Assembly: GCF_003289965.1 (NCBI RefSeq) | Contig: NZ_QMBQ01000009.1 | Coordinates: 218,113 to 282,112 of the forward strand | DNA length: 64,000 nucleotides | Direction of reading: 5' to 3' | Source: Mesorhizobium atlanticum | GTDB taxonomy: Bacteria > Pseudomonadota > Alphaproteobacteria > Rhizobiales > Rhizobiaceae | Shown: one piece after another, positions 44,874 to 55,647 of the stretch | Position numbering within the stretch: position 1 is the stretch's first letter | Layout of the letters: each line of letters starts with the position of its first letter | Position numbers and translations under genes: made by a program | The notes under the pieces: generated by a model | The model's input: the letters and a program-made list of their open reading frames with translations, nothing else | Database searches by the model: none | What the model was told of the DNA's origin: nothing

Positions 44874-45794
44874 CTACTGAGCGGAGGCAGGTTGGTTACT
44901 ACCGGCGAGGGTCAGGATTTCGTATGCGCGCCGCACCACTGGCGGATCAACCATCCGACCATTCAAGGAGAATGCAGACAGTCCGCGGGCGGCGGCATCG
45001 TTCTCCGCTGCAACAACAGCGCGGGCCCACTCGACGTCCTCTGCGCTTGGCGAGAAAGCCTCATTGAATATGGCCACCTGTGTCGGATGGATCGCCAAGG
45101 CTCCGGCAAAGCCAAGCCGCCGCGCATTCTCCGCGGCTTGGCGAAGGTTATGAGTGTCCGAGAACTCGCTGATGCTTCCTACGAAGCCCAGCGGGAGCAA
45201 CCCGGCCGCACGAGCAGCAAAAAGAACTGCAAGGTTCGGAGCCAACAGAAGGTCAAATTCCGGAGTGCCGCCGACAGCGGCACTGAAGTCTTCAGGGCCA
45301 AGCGCCATTGCCACCATCCTGGGATGGGCCGACGCAATGCCCGCGAGCCTTTGCAAGGCGCCCGGCGTCTCGATCTGGGCAAGGAACCGGATGCGCCCCT
45401 GAGGGAGATTTCGTTCTCGTTCAAGTTCCGAAACCGCATGCGCGATCTCCAATACCCACTCTCCCGAATCCGTCTTCGGAAGAACAAGTGCGTCAACGCC
45501 TGCGACCACGGCGGCATCGAGATCGGCGGCCAAGGCGCGCAAACCACGATTTACGCGCACCAAAACAGATGCGCCCTTCCGGCCCACCTTTGTCACGGAA
45601 TCGGAAAGCTGCCGCCGTGCCTCTCCCTTTTGATCCTGGGGAACGGAATCCTCCAAGTCGAGAATGATGCCATCTGCACCGCGCTCATGAGCCGTTTCCA
45701 CAAACCGCGGAATGTGAGCGGGAACGAAGAGCAGGGATCTCCAGCGGGGTATAGACGTCGCGCTTTCAATGGCCGGAACGGCGTCCTTGATCAT
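44874..45794 (-). CDS. CitE-like (S)-citramalyl-CoA/malyl-CoA lyase
   Basis: 306-residue HpcH/HpaI-fold lyase. LLFVPAHIPRFVETA, the acidic metal site LDLEDSVP, QIETPGAL (Glu) and ALGPEDFSAAVG (Asp) match CitE and citramalyl-CoA lyases, which cleave the CoA ester to acetyl-CoA and pyruvate. It follows a family III CoA-transferase and methylaspartate ammonia-lyase on the same strand (131-base spacer). With the fumarase-like mesaconase this completes 3-methylaspartate breakdown. Confidence 0.85.
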   Translation of the reverse strand: MIKDAVPAIESATSIPRWRSLLFVPAHIPRFVETAHERGADGIILDLEDSVPQDQKGEARRQLSDSVTKVGRKGASVLVRVNRGLRALAADLDAAVVAGVDALVLPKTDSGEWVLEIAHAVSELERERNLPQGRIRFLAQIETPGALQRLAGIASAHPRMVAMALGPEDFSAAVGGTPEFDLLLAPNLAVLFAARAAGLLPLGFVGSISEFSDTHNLRQAAENARRLGFAGALAIHPTQVAIFNEAFSPSAEDVEWARAVVAAENDAAARGLSAFSLNGRMVDPPVVRRAYEILTLAGSNQPASAQ

Positions 45795-45925
45795 AGGGAC
45801 TCTGCAGTTGGATTGGAGCCAGATGGCGGCAGTGAGCTTGCTGGTGGCCTATGCGACTAGGTGACCGAAATATGCGCGATTCGTGAAGATCGTGAGTGCA
45901 CCAACCTTACCGACAACGCTCATGC

Positions 45926-47077
45926 TCACGCAGACGTGGCTCGGGCTCGCAAACGCCCCAGGATTTCCTTGCGAACAATCTCGGTGTGAGCACCAAGAGC
46001 CGGAACGGGGCGCAGTGAAGGGTGTTCGGAGTTGAAAATCGCCGCCGGCGCTATTGTCTCGACGGTACCTTCGGGTGTTCCAACCTCAACCCTGCGAACG
46101 TGTGGATGTTTTGAAACATCCACCACTTCGTTTAGTCGGCCATATGCCAAGCCGGCGGCCTCGAGCTCCAGCATCGCTTCATGGCAGGAGAGTTCACATA
46201 AGCGCCTCTCAATGACCTCATCGAGCTGAGCTCGATGACTGAGGCGCTCCATGTTATTGGCAAAACCAGGTGCGCGTGTAAGCTCCGGCTGCTTCAGGAA
46301 TTTCTCGCAGAAGTTTACCCATTCGCGGTCGTTCTGAACCGAAAAGATGACCTCTTTGCCGTCGGCGCAACGATAGGCGCCATATGGCGCCAGCGACGGG
46401 TGTTTCACACCGGCGCGTACGGTGTGGTAGCCGCTGTAGTCGCTTTGCAGAACCGGAACATTCATCCAGTCGGCGATGGCATCGAACAATGACACCTGGA
46501 TGCTGGCGCCTTCGCCGGTGACCTCGCGGTGATAGAGGGCCTGAAGAATGGCGCTATGCGCTGTCATGCCGGCCGAGATGTCGCAGACCGAGACCCCGAC
46601 GCGGGCAGGCCCTTGTTGATTGCCTGTGATCGCGCATAGACCCGTTTCGGCCTGGACGATGAGATCATAAGCCTTCAAATGGGAATACGGCCCTTTGTCC
46701 CCGAAACCGGAGATGTCGCAGGCGATCAGCCGCGGAAAACGGCGGCGCAGATCAGCAGACCCGAAGCCCAGTTTTTCGATACTGCCCGGCTTCAGATTTT
46801 GAATAAAGACGTCAGCATCGGCAATGAGGTTGTCGAGGATTTCGCGGTCCGCCTCCAACTTCAGGTCTAGACACACCGACTCTTTACCCCGATTGAGCCA
46901 GACGAAGTAAGCGCTCTGCCCTCGAACCAACTTGTCATAACTTCGAGCAAAGTCCCCTTCCGGCCGTTCGATCTTGATCACCCGGGCGCCGGCGTCCGCA
47001 AGGCGAGACGATGCGTAAGGCGCAGCCACGGCCTGCTCCACGGCTACGACAGTGATCCCCTCAAGAGATTTCTGCAT
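45926..47077 (-). CDS. Family III CoA-transferase (citramalate/mesaconate CoA-transferase candidate)
   Basis: 383 residues of the CaiB/BaiF family. The catalytic Asp is in VGVSVCDISAGMTAH; YDLIVQAETGLCAITG and GEGASIQVSLFDAIADWM are typical. Such enzymes move CoA from succinyl-CoA or another thioester to an acid. Placed 15 bases after the methylaspartate ammonia-lyase gene and before the citramalyl-CoA lyase-like gene, it most likely activates citramalate (or mesaconate). Confidence 0.88.
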   Translation of the reverse strand: MQKSLEGITVVAVEQAVAAPYASSRLADAGARVIKIERPEGDFARSYDKLVRGQSAYFVWLNRGKESVCLDLKLEADREILDNLIADADVFIQNLKPGSIEKLGFGSADLRRRFPRLIACDISGFGDKGPYSHLKAYDLIVQAETGLCAITGNQQGPARVGVSVCDISAGMTAHSAILQALYHREVTGEGASIQVSLFDAIADWMNVPVLQSDYSGYHTVRAGVKHPSLAPYGAYRCADGKEVIFSVQNDREWVNFCEKFLKQPELTRAPGFANNMERLSHRAQLDEVIERRLCELSCHEAMLELEAAGLAYGRLNEVVDVSKHPHVRRVEVGTPEGTVETIAPAAIFNSEHPSLRPVPALGAHTEIVRKEILGRLRARATSA

Positions 47078-47092
47078 GAGACATCGTGCTTT

Positions 47093-48346
47093 TCATCGAA
47101 CGTTTTCAGTTTGAGCTCGACGATGGTTCAGCACCGCGAGCAATCGGTTCTGTTCGTTCCCAACAATTGAGAATGCCTCGTCGACACCCATTCCGGGCTT
47201 TGCAAGCATCATGTCGGCCTGGGTTGCTACCGCTACGTGGACCGAAGCCTGGGCTGAGAGGTCGGTCTCGGTACAGCTTCCCCCGACATATGCCCCTACC
47301 CTGTTCGCCTTGCAGACGAGAACTGCGCGTGCAGTATCGGCGATTGAGCCGACATCGGGCGTCTTGATTTGAACGACATGCGCGGCCTTGGCTTCGGCAA
47401 AGAGCCGAATCTCCTCAAGCGTATTGCATCTCTCATCCACGACAATGCGTGCGCTAGAACTACGATGATCCAAAATCGATACGATCTCGGCGTAATTCTC
47501 AATTTGAGCTTTTGTGGAACCAAAGTCCGCTGGCGACTCCACATTGAGCGTGAAACCCGGAACGCTCTCAGCAACCCTGCAGATAAAGTCAGCTATTCTT
47601 TTCGGCTCCAGCCCGATTTCCCGGCCAATCCAACCATACACATCGAAATGCAGGACTGGATGATACCCAGGGTGGCCGATTTCGCGGGTGCGCATCGCAA
47701 CCCACTTCACGAACTCCAGGAATGTCTGGCCGCCTACGCCGAATTTCGGTCGTGAGTTGATTAGGCCGTGGGGAAGCACATCCACCGCCTTTAAGATCAT
47801 TTTGTCCACGTTAATTTCCCGAGCATCACCGCTCTGGCAGTAGATCGGGACCGACCGCGTTGGCAACGGTAGGTTAAATTCGTTGCATACGATCTCCGCC
47901 ATCGTCGTACAATGAAGGTGGGCGCCTGCGCGAAGCAGCGCCTGACTGACGCCGTACTCAAGTGCGAGGGGTAGCCGCTCTTCTTCGAATGGCTCGAAAA
48001 CCTTTTCGCAGGCCTCAAGATAACGAGATGCATCGACATCAAAAAGCCGTGGCGCGATCACCCGTGACGTAAAATCAGAGATTTGATTGGTGTCAAAGAG
48101 AGGATCGCGTCCACCGGCACCAGAGTACTGGACGTTCATCATGTCGCCCCAAACAACGGTCTCATCGGTCAGGACGAGCCCGATGCTGAGCGAAGATGCC
48201 GGAATACGAATGGACTTAAACCCAGGCGTTCTCGTTGCACCAACATAGATGAAGCCGTCCTGGGTCGCACCGGACCTGATGGCTTCCTGGTCGTCGTAGA
48301 AAAATGCGCCGTTGCCAGGCGCGAGCACGACATCTTTGATCTGCAA
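47093..48346 (-). CDS. mal: Methylaspartate ammonia-lyase
   Basis: 417 residues of the MAL branch of the enolase superfamily. It converts (2S,3S)-3-methylaspartate to mesaconate and ammonia. Signatures include the N-terminal cap with YSGAGGRDPLF, VPIYCQSGD, HFDVYGWIG and VESPADF (metal ligands), VDERCNTLEEI, and VQIKTPDVGSIADT with the catalytic Lys. Length fits the family (about 413). First gene of the mal/CoA-transferase/CitE run. No glutamate mutase, the usual source of methylaspartate, is seen. Confidence 0.88.
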   Translation of the reverse strand: MQIKDVVLAPGNGAFFYDDQEAIRSGATQDGFIYVGATRTPGFKSIRIPASSLSIGLVLTDETVVWGDMMNVQYSGAGGRDPLFDTNQISDFTSRVIAPRLFDVDASRYLEACEKVFEPFEEERLPLALEYGVSQALLRAGAHLHCTTMAEIVCNEFNLPLPTRSVPIYCQSGDAREINVDKMILKAVDVLPHGLINSRPKFGVGGQTFLEFVKWVAMRTREIGHPGYHPVLHFDVYGWIGREIGLEPKRIADFICRVAESVPGFTLNVESPADFGSTKAQIENYAEIVSILDHRSSSARIVVDERCNTLEEIRLFAEAKAAHVVQIKTPDVGSIADTARAVLVCKANRVGAYVGGSCTETDLSAQASVHVAVATQADMMLAKPGMGVDEAFSIVGNEQNRLLAVLNHRRAQTENVR

Positions 48347-49105
48347 TTGCTTCGCTCGATTGTTGTCGGATAGCGTTGATGGGCTGCGTAGGGGGCCGCC
48401 TCCAGCCTAGTATGTGCACTTTGTGTTGCGTTCACCAATATAATGTTCCGGATGGTATCATCGCATTTTCAGATGGCTGGTACCTTGCCACGCTGCAGGG
48501 GAACGGGCGGCGCGAAGTCCACGGCTTGACGAAGAGCTGGCGTTGCAAAAGTTGATACCTCGCAACTTCCTTCGTACACCCAAAGTGTCTCGCTGACGCC
48601 GTAACCCGCTACGGTAGGCCACATTCCATCAATAAGGTGAAAGGTCATATCCGGCTAGATCACGGCTCGTTTAATCCGGTTCATATCCTGCGGCTTTGAA
48701 GTAGTTGGCACATTCGACTGGGGTGAAGAGGTCGACGGCCGTGCCGACTGCGTCTCACAAAGCCTTGATGGTTCTCTCGGCCTTTGCTTGCGGCAGCGCC
48801 GTAGGACTCGGTCCCCGCTTGCCCGCGACGGCTTTGGCCGGATGGGACTTGCGCCCACGAGCAAACAACGGCTTGGCATGAGGTACTGCCATACAGGTGT
48901 AGCACGGCGGTATCGCGAGCGCACCCACAGTCCGGAAAAACAATCTAACTTTAACAGTACTTCAAATAATTTTACAAAACCTTTGTGAACGCGGCCAATC
49001 GACAATGGTATGTTCCGCAAAGTCTGAGGTCCGGCCCGGCCAAGAAAGCTGTGCCGGACTGTGCAGGGAGCGATGCTCAGCATGCAACGTGGGAGTCAAC
49101 AGCGA
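48347..49105. other. Spacer with IS630 relic and AT-rich promoter region
   Basis: Apart from the IS630 fragment near 48671-48810 nothing is recognisable. The last 150 bases before the ATP-grasp gene are locally AT-rich and probably contain its promoter. Confidence 0.45.
48671..48810 (-). mobile_element. IS630-family transposase C-terminal fragment
   Basis: AERTIKAL, an in-frame stop where Trp is expected, then DAVGTAVDLFTPVECANYFK and AAGYEPD with a normal terminator. This is the usual tail of rhizobial IS630 transposases (FTPxECxNYFxxAGY). The rest of the element is gone. Confidence 0.7.
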
Positions 49106-50383
49106 ATGGCGCGAAGAGCACTCATCCTAATTGAAGGCGCGGGCGCCTCTAATATGCGGCGCTTCATCCAAGCGGCCAAGCGTCTTCTCCTTCATCCTAT
49201 TACTCTGTCGATTGATCCAGCCGATTACGACTACCTTGCAGCGGAAGGTATTGAGGCAATCCGGGCCGAGACAAACAATCTCGATGCGTTAATCCGCGAA
49301 TGTTCCCGGCTACGTTTGACGTATGACATTGCTGGCATTACGAGCCCAAGGGAATCGTTTTACGCGACGGTTGGCAAGCTCTGCAAGTATTTCGACCTAC
49401 CAGGACCGAATCCCACATCCATTGAACAATGCTGTGACAAGTTCACACAACGTCAACTCCTCGCGAAAGCTGGCGTTCCAATACCTGCCTATCGATTGGC
49501 AGCGAATGCGGAGGACGTAAGAAACTCTGCTGCGGAGATCGGGCTGCCGGTCATTCTTAAGCCAGCCGTAGGTTACGGCAGCTTGGGTGTTCGATTGTGC
49601 CGCAGTGTCGATGAGTTGGCGGAACATACAAACTACCTTTTGGGTGAGCGGCACATTTGTCCGTCGTCGCCGAGGATACTGGTCGAAGAATTCGCACAGG
49701 GCCCCCACTATGGCGCCTATATTATGGGAAATGAGGTCATTGGGATTGGCACCGCTGACTTCGGTCCCCCACCGCATTTCGTTTATCGTGAGTTCACTTT
49801 TCCGGCCCTCGTGACTGATGACGAGCAGGAGCGTATCACCAATGTATCGCTGAGCTGTTTGCGAGCCCTCGGTCTTGGCTGGGGGCCAACGAGCATCGAA
49901 CTTCGGTGGACCAAGCGTAGCCCAGTAGTCATCGAAGTCAATCCCCGCCTTGGTGGCGTGCCCGATCCTCAACTGTTTCAGGCGGCTTACGGTGTCGATC
50001 TGATCACCGAGCACATCAAGGGCGTTATCGGCGAGGAATGGGATTTGCGCAGAAAGCATTCGATGAGCGCGGCAGCGCGGATCCTGGTTGCCGATCGCGA
50101 TGGCACCCTCGATTGGATCAATGGCGGCGATCGTGCGGCTGCCGTGCCAGGTGTCGCCGAAGTTAAATTATATGTTGAACCAAAGGCGTCGATCGTCAGG
50201 CAGGGCGATTACCGCGACTGGATCGGTCATGTTGTGGCAGCTTCCCCCAACGTTGTTCAGACTAAGGGGATACTTCAGCATGCCGTCGACGTAATCGGTT
50301 GGTCGATCACGCCATTTTCGATCCGTGGCGAAGAGGAACAATCTGCGCCCTGCACCGCGCAGACAGCGCCACATGCGAGGTGA
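49106..50383 (+). CDS. ATP-grasp carboxylate-amine ligase-like protein
   Basis: 425 residues from ATG 49106 (GGGAG upstream; in-frame starts at 49061, 49073 and 49082 also exist). It has an N-terminal Rossmann-like domain (ALILIEGAGASNMRRFIQAA), a central ATP-grasp fold with LPVILKPAVGYGSLGVRL (P-loop-like), ILVEEFAQGPHY and VIEVNPRLGGVPDPQLFQAA for Mg-ATP, and a C-terminal domain as in BacD/L-amino-acid ligases and biotin-carboxylase-like enzymes. It probably joins an acid to an amine via an acyl phosphate. It stands alone between IS relics. Confidence 0.8.
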   Translation: MARRALILIEGAGASNMRRFIQAAKRLLLHPITLSIDPADYDYLAAEGIEAIRAETNNLDALIRECSRLRLTYDIAGITSPRESFYATVGKLCKYFDLPGPNPTSIEQCCDKFTQRQLLAKAGVPIPAYRLAANAEDVRNSAAEIGLPVILKPAVGYGSLGVRLCRSVDELAEHTNYLLGERHICPSSPRILVEEFAQGPHYGAYIMGNEVIGIGTADFGPPPHFVYREFTFPALVTDDEQERITNVSLSCLRALGLGWGPTSIELRWTKRSPVVIEVNPRLGGVPDPQLFQAAYGVDLITEHIKGVIGEEWDLRRKHSMSAAARILVADRDGTLDWINGGDRAAAVPGVAEVKLYVEPKASIVRQGDYRDWIGHVVAASPNVVQTKGILQHAVDVIGWSITPFSIRGEEEQSAPCTAQTAPHAR

Positions 50384-50632
50384 TCTTTACTGGACATTGG
50401 AGCGGTGGAGGGCAGGAGACAAACATAGGTCGATAATCTCCGGCGCGCAGTGAATCAGGCTGCAAGCTCAATAGGCCGGAAAGGTCGGTGGCCGAACATG
50501 CTTCGATGGCGGCCACATCACTCCAGACTGAGCGAACCACTGCTGGCGCAATTGTAAGCATCGGGCAGGCACGCGGGCGAGAGACGCGCGCGCGATGTTG
50601 AACTGAGCTACGATGAAAGGGGAGCGGGTTCA

Positions 50633-51745
50633 GGCGGCCTGCTGATGAGGGGAGTTTTCTGCTCGCCGGCGGCCCTTCCATTCCCACGGCAGCAGTTCAT
50701 GGAGAAGGGCGGCCGGCAAGTCTGCGATGCGGGCAAGGACATCGATCTGTCGCCCCAGACGCTGGCCGATCAGGTCGGGCACGTCACCTTCGCGCTCAAG
50801 CGGACCTTCGACCTGATCGAGGCGCATGTGTTTGAGGCCGAGCGGCTTCACGGCGACGATACGACGATCCCGATCCTGGCCAAAGGGCAATGCACGACCG
50901 GACGCATATGGGTTTACGTGCGCGACGATCAGCCGTTCGCCGGGCCGGCGCCGCCGGCGGCGGTCTTCTACGCCTCCAGCGATCGACGCGGCGAGCACCC
51001 GCAAAGGCATCTGGCCGACTTCAGCGGCATCCTTCAGGCTGATTGCTACAATGGCTTCAATCCGCTGTTCGACCGGACGAAGAAGCAGATGCCGGCGACG
51101 CCCGGCTTCTGCTTCGCCCATGCGCGCCGGAAGTCCTTCCAACTGGCCGATGTGGCTCGCAATGCCCGGCGCGGCAAAGGCGCCAAGCCGATCTCGCCGA
51201 TTGCCCTGGAGGCCGTGAAACGCCTCGACGCCCGTTCGCCATTGAGCGCGACATTAATGGCTTGAGCGCGGCCGAGCGGCTCGCAGTCCGACGGGAAAAG
51301 AGCAAGCCGTTGCTCAGTGAAAATGGAGGAATGGCTGCGCACCGAGCGGGCAAGCCTCTCGCGCTCGGTAAGCATGGCGGCCGCGCGGTCCGCGCCACGG
51401 TCGGAACCGGCGAAGAGCCAAGCTTTTCTTCCGCAAGCTACACCGCGCAATGCTCTTTCCGCGGCATTGTTCGTCATGCAGATCCTGCCTTCGTCTGCAT
51501 AGCGGGCAAAGTCGGCCCAGCGCGTCAGCATGTAGTCGATCGGCTCTCTCACCGGCGACGGCTCAGCGCCATGACATTTCGCGCTCGCACCTCTACGAAT
51601 GGCGCCGGCTTGCACGAGCGTGGCAATTTGAGCTGGCGGGGCGAACCGAGGGTTTTGTCCCCGCGGTGATTGTTCCGGAGACGAGCCCGACGAGCAAGCT
51701 GGCCGGAATAGACTGGCGCGCGCCGCAGGAAACCTGGCGCCCCAG
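50633..51745. mobile_element. Scrambled IS66 element
   Basis: Pieces of IS66 lie in mixed orientation: on minus, the TnpC tail (DVLARIADLPAALLHELLPW, 50633-50745); on plus, the TnpC centre (TFDLIEAHVFEAERLHGDDT to MEEWLRTERASLSR, 50745-51370); on minus, the TnpC catalytic end (ICMTNNAAERALRGVACG, 51370-51545); on plus, TnpA (RHDISRSHLYEWRRLAR, 51545-51745). At least three inversion junctions are needed. Not functional. Confidence 0.75.
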
Positions 51746-51949
51746 CCGGGTCTGATGGCGTTATGCATTGAGATTGCTGGGAAACCTGATTCAATATCGG
51801 CATTACGTTGCCGCCGCTTTCTCGGCCTTCTGACCTTGCCGGCGTTAATCGAAGTGGAGACTCAAGTATTCTCGAAGATGCAGGCACACGAGCGGTTGAG
51901 AGTGAAGCACTCCGGCTGGGAACAGGGGAATCGCTTCAGGTTAATGGCG

Positions 51950-53050
51950 GTTTGTGACGGATGATGGCTTCGACGTAGTCGGGATCGAGCTTGGCGAGTT
52001 TTTGGCGGACCTTGAGGCTGTGTTTGTCCCTTGGGTTCGCACAAGGTTAATGGCGATGTGCTTGACGACGGCCACGTTTTGCGGCCCGAGGCCTGTGCTG
52101 AGGCGAGGTCGTCGTGGAAGACGACGTCGAGTATCCAGTGGAGCCTGTTCTCGACATGCCAGTGGGTGCGCACGGCGTGGGGCGAATGTCTGGGCGTCGA
52201 GCTTAGCGGAAGAGTGATAATAGCGCCGCTCATGCTTGGTCTTGCCGTTGCGCTCGACATGTGTCTCGACCATGCCGATCATGGCCATGTGGGGATAGCG
52301 GCGGTCAGAGAATAGCTAGGCGATGTCATGGCAGACGCAGTGGCGGCGGCGTTCGAGGCGGCCGTGATCGTTGTCTACGGAAGTGGTCCTGGAGCAGGTC
52401 AGGCGACGGATTGGCAAAGAAGTATTCGCTCTCGGCGTAGGTGGCCGGCCGGCTGGCCTTGAGCGCCTGGAGATAGTCACCGCCGCGCCTGACTATGGTC
52501 TCGGCGATCTCTGTTTGGGTTCCCATGGCATCAATCGTGACCAGTGCGCCGGTCAGTTCCAGGCGTTCGAGCAGGCGGGGTATGGCTGTGATTTCATTGG
52601 ATTTCACGTCCGTTGCCTGCTGTTCCCAGCACGAGGCGCTGGCGCGCGGCCCAGGCCGAAACCATGTACAGCGGCTCGCGACCCGTGCCGCATGCATTGC
52701 TGCGCCGCGAGGTCTTGCCGTCGATGGCCTCGACCCAGCTTGTGAAGCAGGTCTTGAACAGTTCCGGATTGAGCGCGTTGATCACGTGCTTGGGCGTCGG
52801 GCCGGAAGGCCGCGCCATAGGGCATGAAGCGGCGTAGAAAATCGAGCCTTTGCTTGCCCCACTACCGGGTCTCGACGAAGTCATCCATCCCGCACAGCGT
52901 GGCGAATAGTACCAGAAACAGGACCTCCGCAAAGGATAGAAACCCGCCATCGCTGACGCGGGTCCGACAGCGCCGAAAAAATGATCGAGGATCGAACACG
53001 AACGACGAGGATGGCGCGACATCGAGGGCTCCGCAAATCACGAAGCACCC
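51950..53050 (-). mobile_element. Decayed ISAs1-family transposase, second copy
   Basis: Reading leftward across several frames: VLFLVLFATLCGMDDFVETR, LFKTCFTSWVEAIDGKTSRR, LLERLELTGALVTIDAMGTQ (catalytic Asp), VETHVERNGKTKHERRYY, THWHVENRLHWILDVVFHDD (catalytic Glu) and PQNVAVVKHIAINLVRTQG. At least four shifts. It is a different subgroup from the relic at 16018. Confidence 0.75.
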
Positions 53051-53203
53051 CCGTGAATCATATTCCCAACCAACGCGCACCAATCGTTAACCTGAAACGA
53101 TTGCCCTGCGGCTGGGAAGCCCATGCCTTGCAGATGAACTCGAAATCTGATTCCCCTCCTAAGTCACGGGCGACTCATCGTCCGGATCCTCACGGAACTG
53201 CGC

Positions 53204-55308
53204 TCAGCTGCCGGAGCGTCGAACCTGGTCAAGTATCCAGGCCAAACGAAATGCTGCTTCCTCAGCCACGCCAGGCCCATGTGAAGCCCCATTGTGGCCG
53301 CCTACCGTCCGCGTGCAAAAGACAAGCTCGGGATCGTGATCGGCGGTGCAGGACCGACGCTGGGCCACATAGCGAGCGGGCTGGTAGTGGAGCACCTGAC
53401 CGTCATCGATCGCGTTGTCGACATACGTTGGCGGAAGCGGGCGGTCGGCACCGAGGTTGTAGTAGGGGTCGTAGCTGCGCAGGTACTGGTACTCGTGTGC
53501 GATATGGGGATCGCCGTACTCCGCCGTCTCCTGTATGGCATAGGGCATTGTGAAGTCTATCTCGGTATCTACGATGTCGGTGAGTGGAACCTCTGCGACC
53601 ACGGCGCGGAACAAGTCGGGCCGCAAGGCGGCCGTAGCAAGCACCACCCCTCCCCCAGCGCTCCTGCCCCCAATGATGATGCCATCACCGGAAGCGATTT
53701 CCTGCTCAACAAGCCCCTCGGCAGCGGCGATCAGATCGGTGTGGGTCACAAGTTTTCGATGGCGTGTCGCCACTTCATGCCACGGGCGGCCGAGTTCGCC
53801 GCCACCTCGTACGTGCACGATGCCGAAAGCAATTCCACGATCAAGCAGGCTCAAGCGGGAACCGATGAAAATCGGCCAACTTGGAATGCCATAACAGCCG
53901 TATACATACAACAAAACCGGCCCGGGGTTTGCTCGATCGCGACGCGCGACCAGTGAGATCGGGATGTCAGCCCCGTCCTCCGCCTTCGCCGTAACGACGA
54001 ACGCGACATACTGATCCGGGTTACATGCCGGAATCCGGGACTGATGTAGGATTGCCGATTGGTCATCCGAGAAATCATGCTCAATGAATGTTTCCGGCGT
54101 CAAAAACGAGCTGACTGAGTAAATCAGCTTCGAGCCATGGAACGCATGTCGTGCGGCCGAATAATGACGGCCGCCTGCCGATAAGCCCACGGTGAGCGTA
54201 CAACTGGGCAGATCAGGAACGACCCTTGCCCTAACCCTGCCGGATCGGTCACGTGAGACCAAGCGAGGACGAAGACCCTCTCGCTCCAGGACGACCAGGT
54301 GCTGCTCGAGCACGTGGACCTCCTCTAGGGTCACCCCGGCTTGATGTGGAACGACTTCCTCCCAGCGTGAACGTGACGGGTCACTTATCGGCGCCCGCAC
54401 GAGACGCCAGTACGGTCCACTGTCGTTCACGCGGAACAGGAACGTGTCATGCCAATGCTCGGCAAAATCTCGTGTCCGAGTTCGCGTGCCACGATCCGGC
54501 GCCATTGCCCCCGAGGCTCCTCAGCAGGAAGGCACCATACCTCTGCGGCTCCTCGCTGAACGTAGGCCGAAATGTCCGATGTCGTAAGTACGTCGAGAAA
54601 CAACCAGTCGCCACTGTCAGACCGCCGAACCAGTACCTCAAGTCGCTCATTGGCCTCCTCGAAGATTACCTGTGAGTCGCTTATTTTGACGTCCAACCGG
54701 ACAATCTGATCATGTCGCCGTCGGTCACTCCGTTCCCGTGTGAAAAAAAGCGTCCGATTGTCGGCGGCCCAAACGGCCCGACCGACGCGGCGCGAGTCAC
54801 GCCAGATGTCGCGGCTGTCAGTCATGTCCCGAACTCTCAACTCGTAGCGCTCGTCGCCGACGAGATCAAAGCTAAACGCGATGTAACGCCCGTCATCGCT
54901 CGGTTCGAAGACACCGAGCGACCAGAAGACCTCGGCCCCAGAAAACGCATTCGGGTCGAGAACAAGCTCGGCCGAGCCTCCAGTCATCGGCCGGCGCCAC
55001 TACGCCGGATGAGACAGTCCCGGCTCGTGTCTTTGGAAGTACTCGAAAGGCCCAACTTGGAACGCGGGCGGGGCGTCCTCGCGAGGCTGGCGCCCTTCGA
55101 TCTCGGCGATGAGTTCCGCCTTTAGATCTGCCAAGTGCGCTGTCGCTTGTTCCGCGTAACTGTTCTCGGCTTCCAGATACGCGCGAACGTCCGGGTTCTC
55201 CCGGCCGCGGAGCCAGCCATACCAATCCATGGTGACGTCGTCATGAAGGACCCGAATCCGTGGCTCTGCACGAGGAAGCGGTGGTTGCGGGCGCTCGCCT
55301 TCCATCAT
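53204..55308 (-). pseudogene. Frameshifted oligopeptidase B-like serine peptidase (S9A)
   Basis: Three frames reconstruct one peptidase of about 690 residues. First part from ATG 55308: VTMDWYGWLRGRENPDVRAY and EGRQPREDAPPAFQVG, ending at a stop near 55002. Second part 54987-54427: propeller blades (SLGVFEPSDDGRYIAFSFDL). Third part 54505-53204: catalytic domain with GGRSAGGG (Ser), DNAIDDGQVLHYQPA (Asp) and GGHNGASHG (His). Catalytic residues survive, so decay is recent. It lies downstream of a hydrolase and a peptide-type ABC operon on the same strand. Confidence 0.8.
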
Positions 55309-55647
55309 ATCGTCTCCATGTTACAACAGGAGTATTTTACTGCGACTGTTCGCGAGCAATATTGCCTGCGCATCAATGTTGCTCGTAGTGTGAAGACCAT
55401 TTATCGAGCGATGGTAGCCGTGATCGCCATCTTTTCTCCTCCAACGATGGCAGCACCGCGTGCGGTACGCGCCAAAGCCGCTGCAACGCAACTGCCGATT
55501 CTGAACTTGGCCAGCCACCACGCGACCACATATTCCGACCTCACTTCGGAGCTCCCGCAGCGCCGGAATGGTGTGACCGGGACGAGCCTGACCCTGCCAC
55601 CATACCAATTCCGTCGCAAGCTCCTGCTACCAAGCCGTGGATTCGCA
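55309..55647. other. Spacer
   Basis: Between the alpha/beta hydrolase and the oligopeptidase pseudogene; presumably holds the promoter of the latter. No gene or clear site recognised. Confidence 0.4.
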
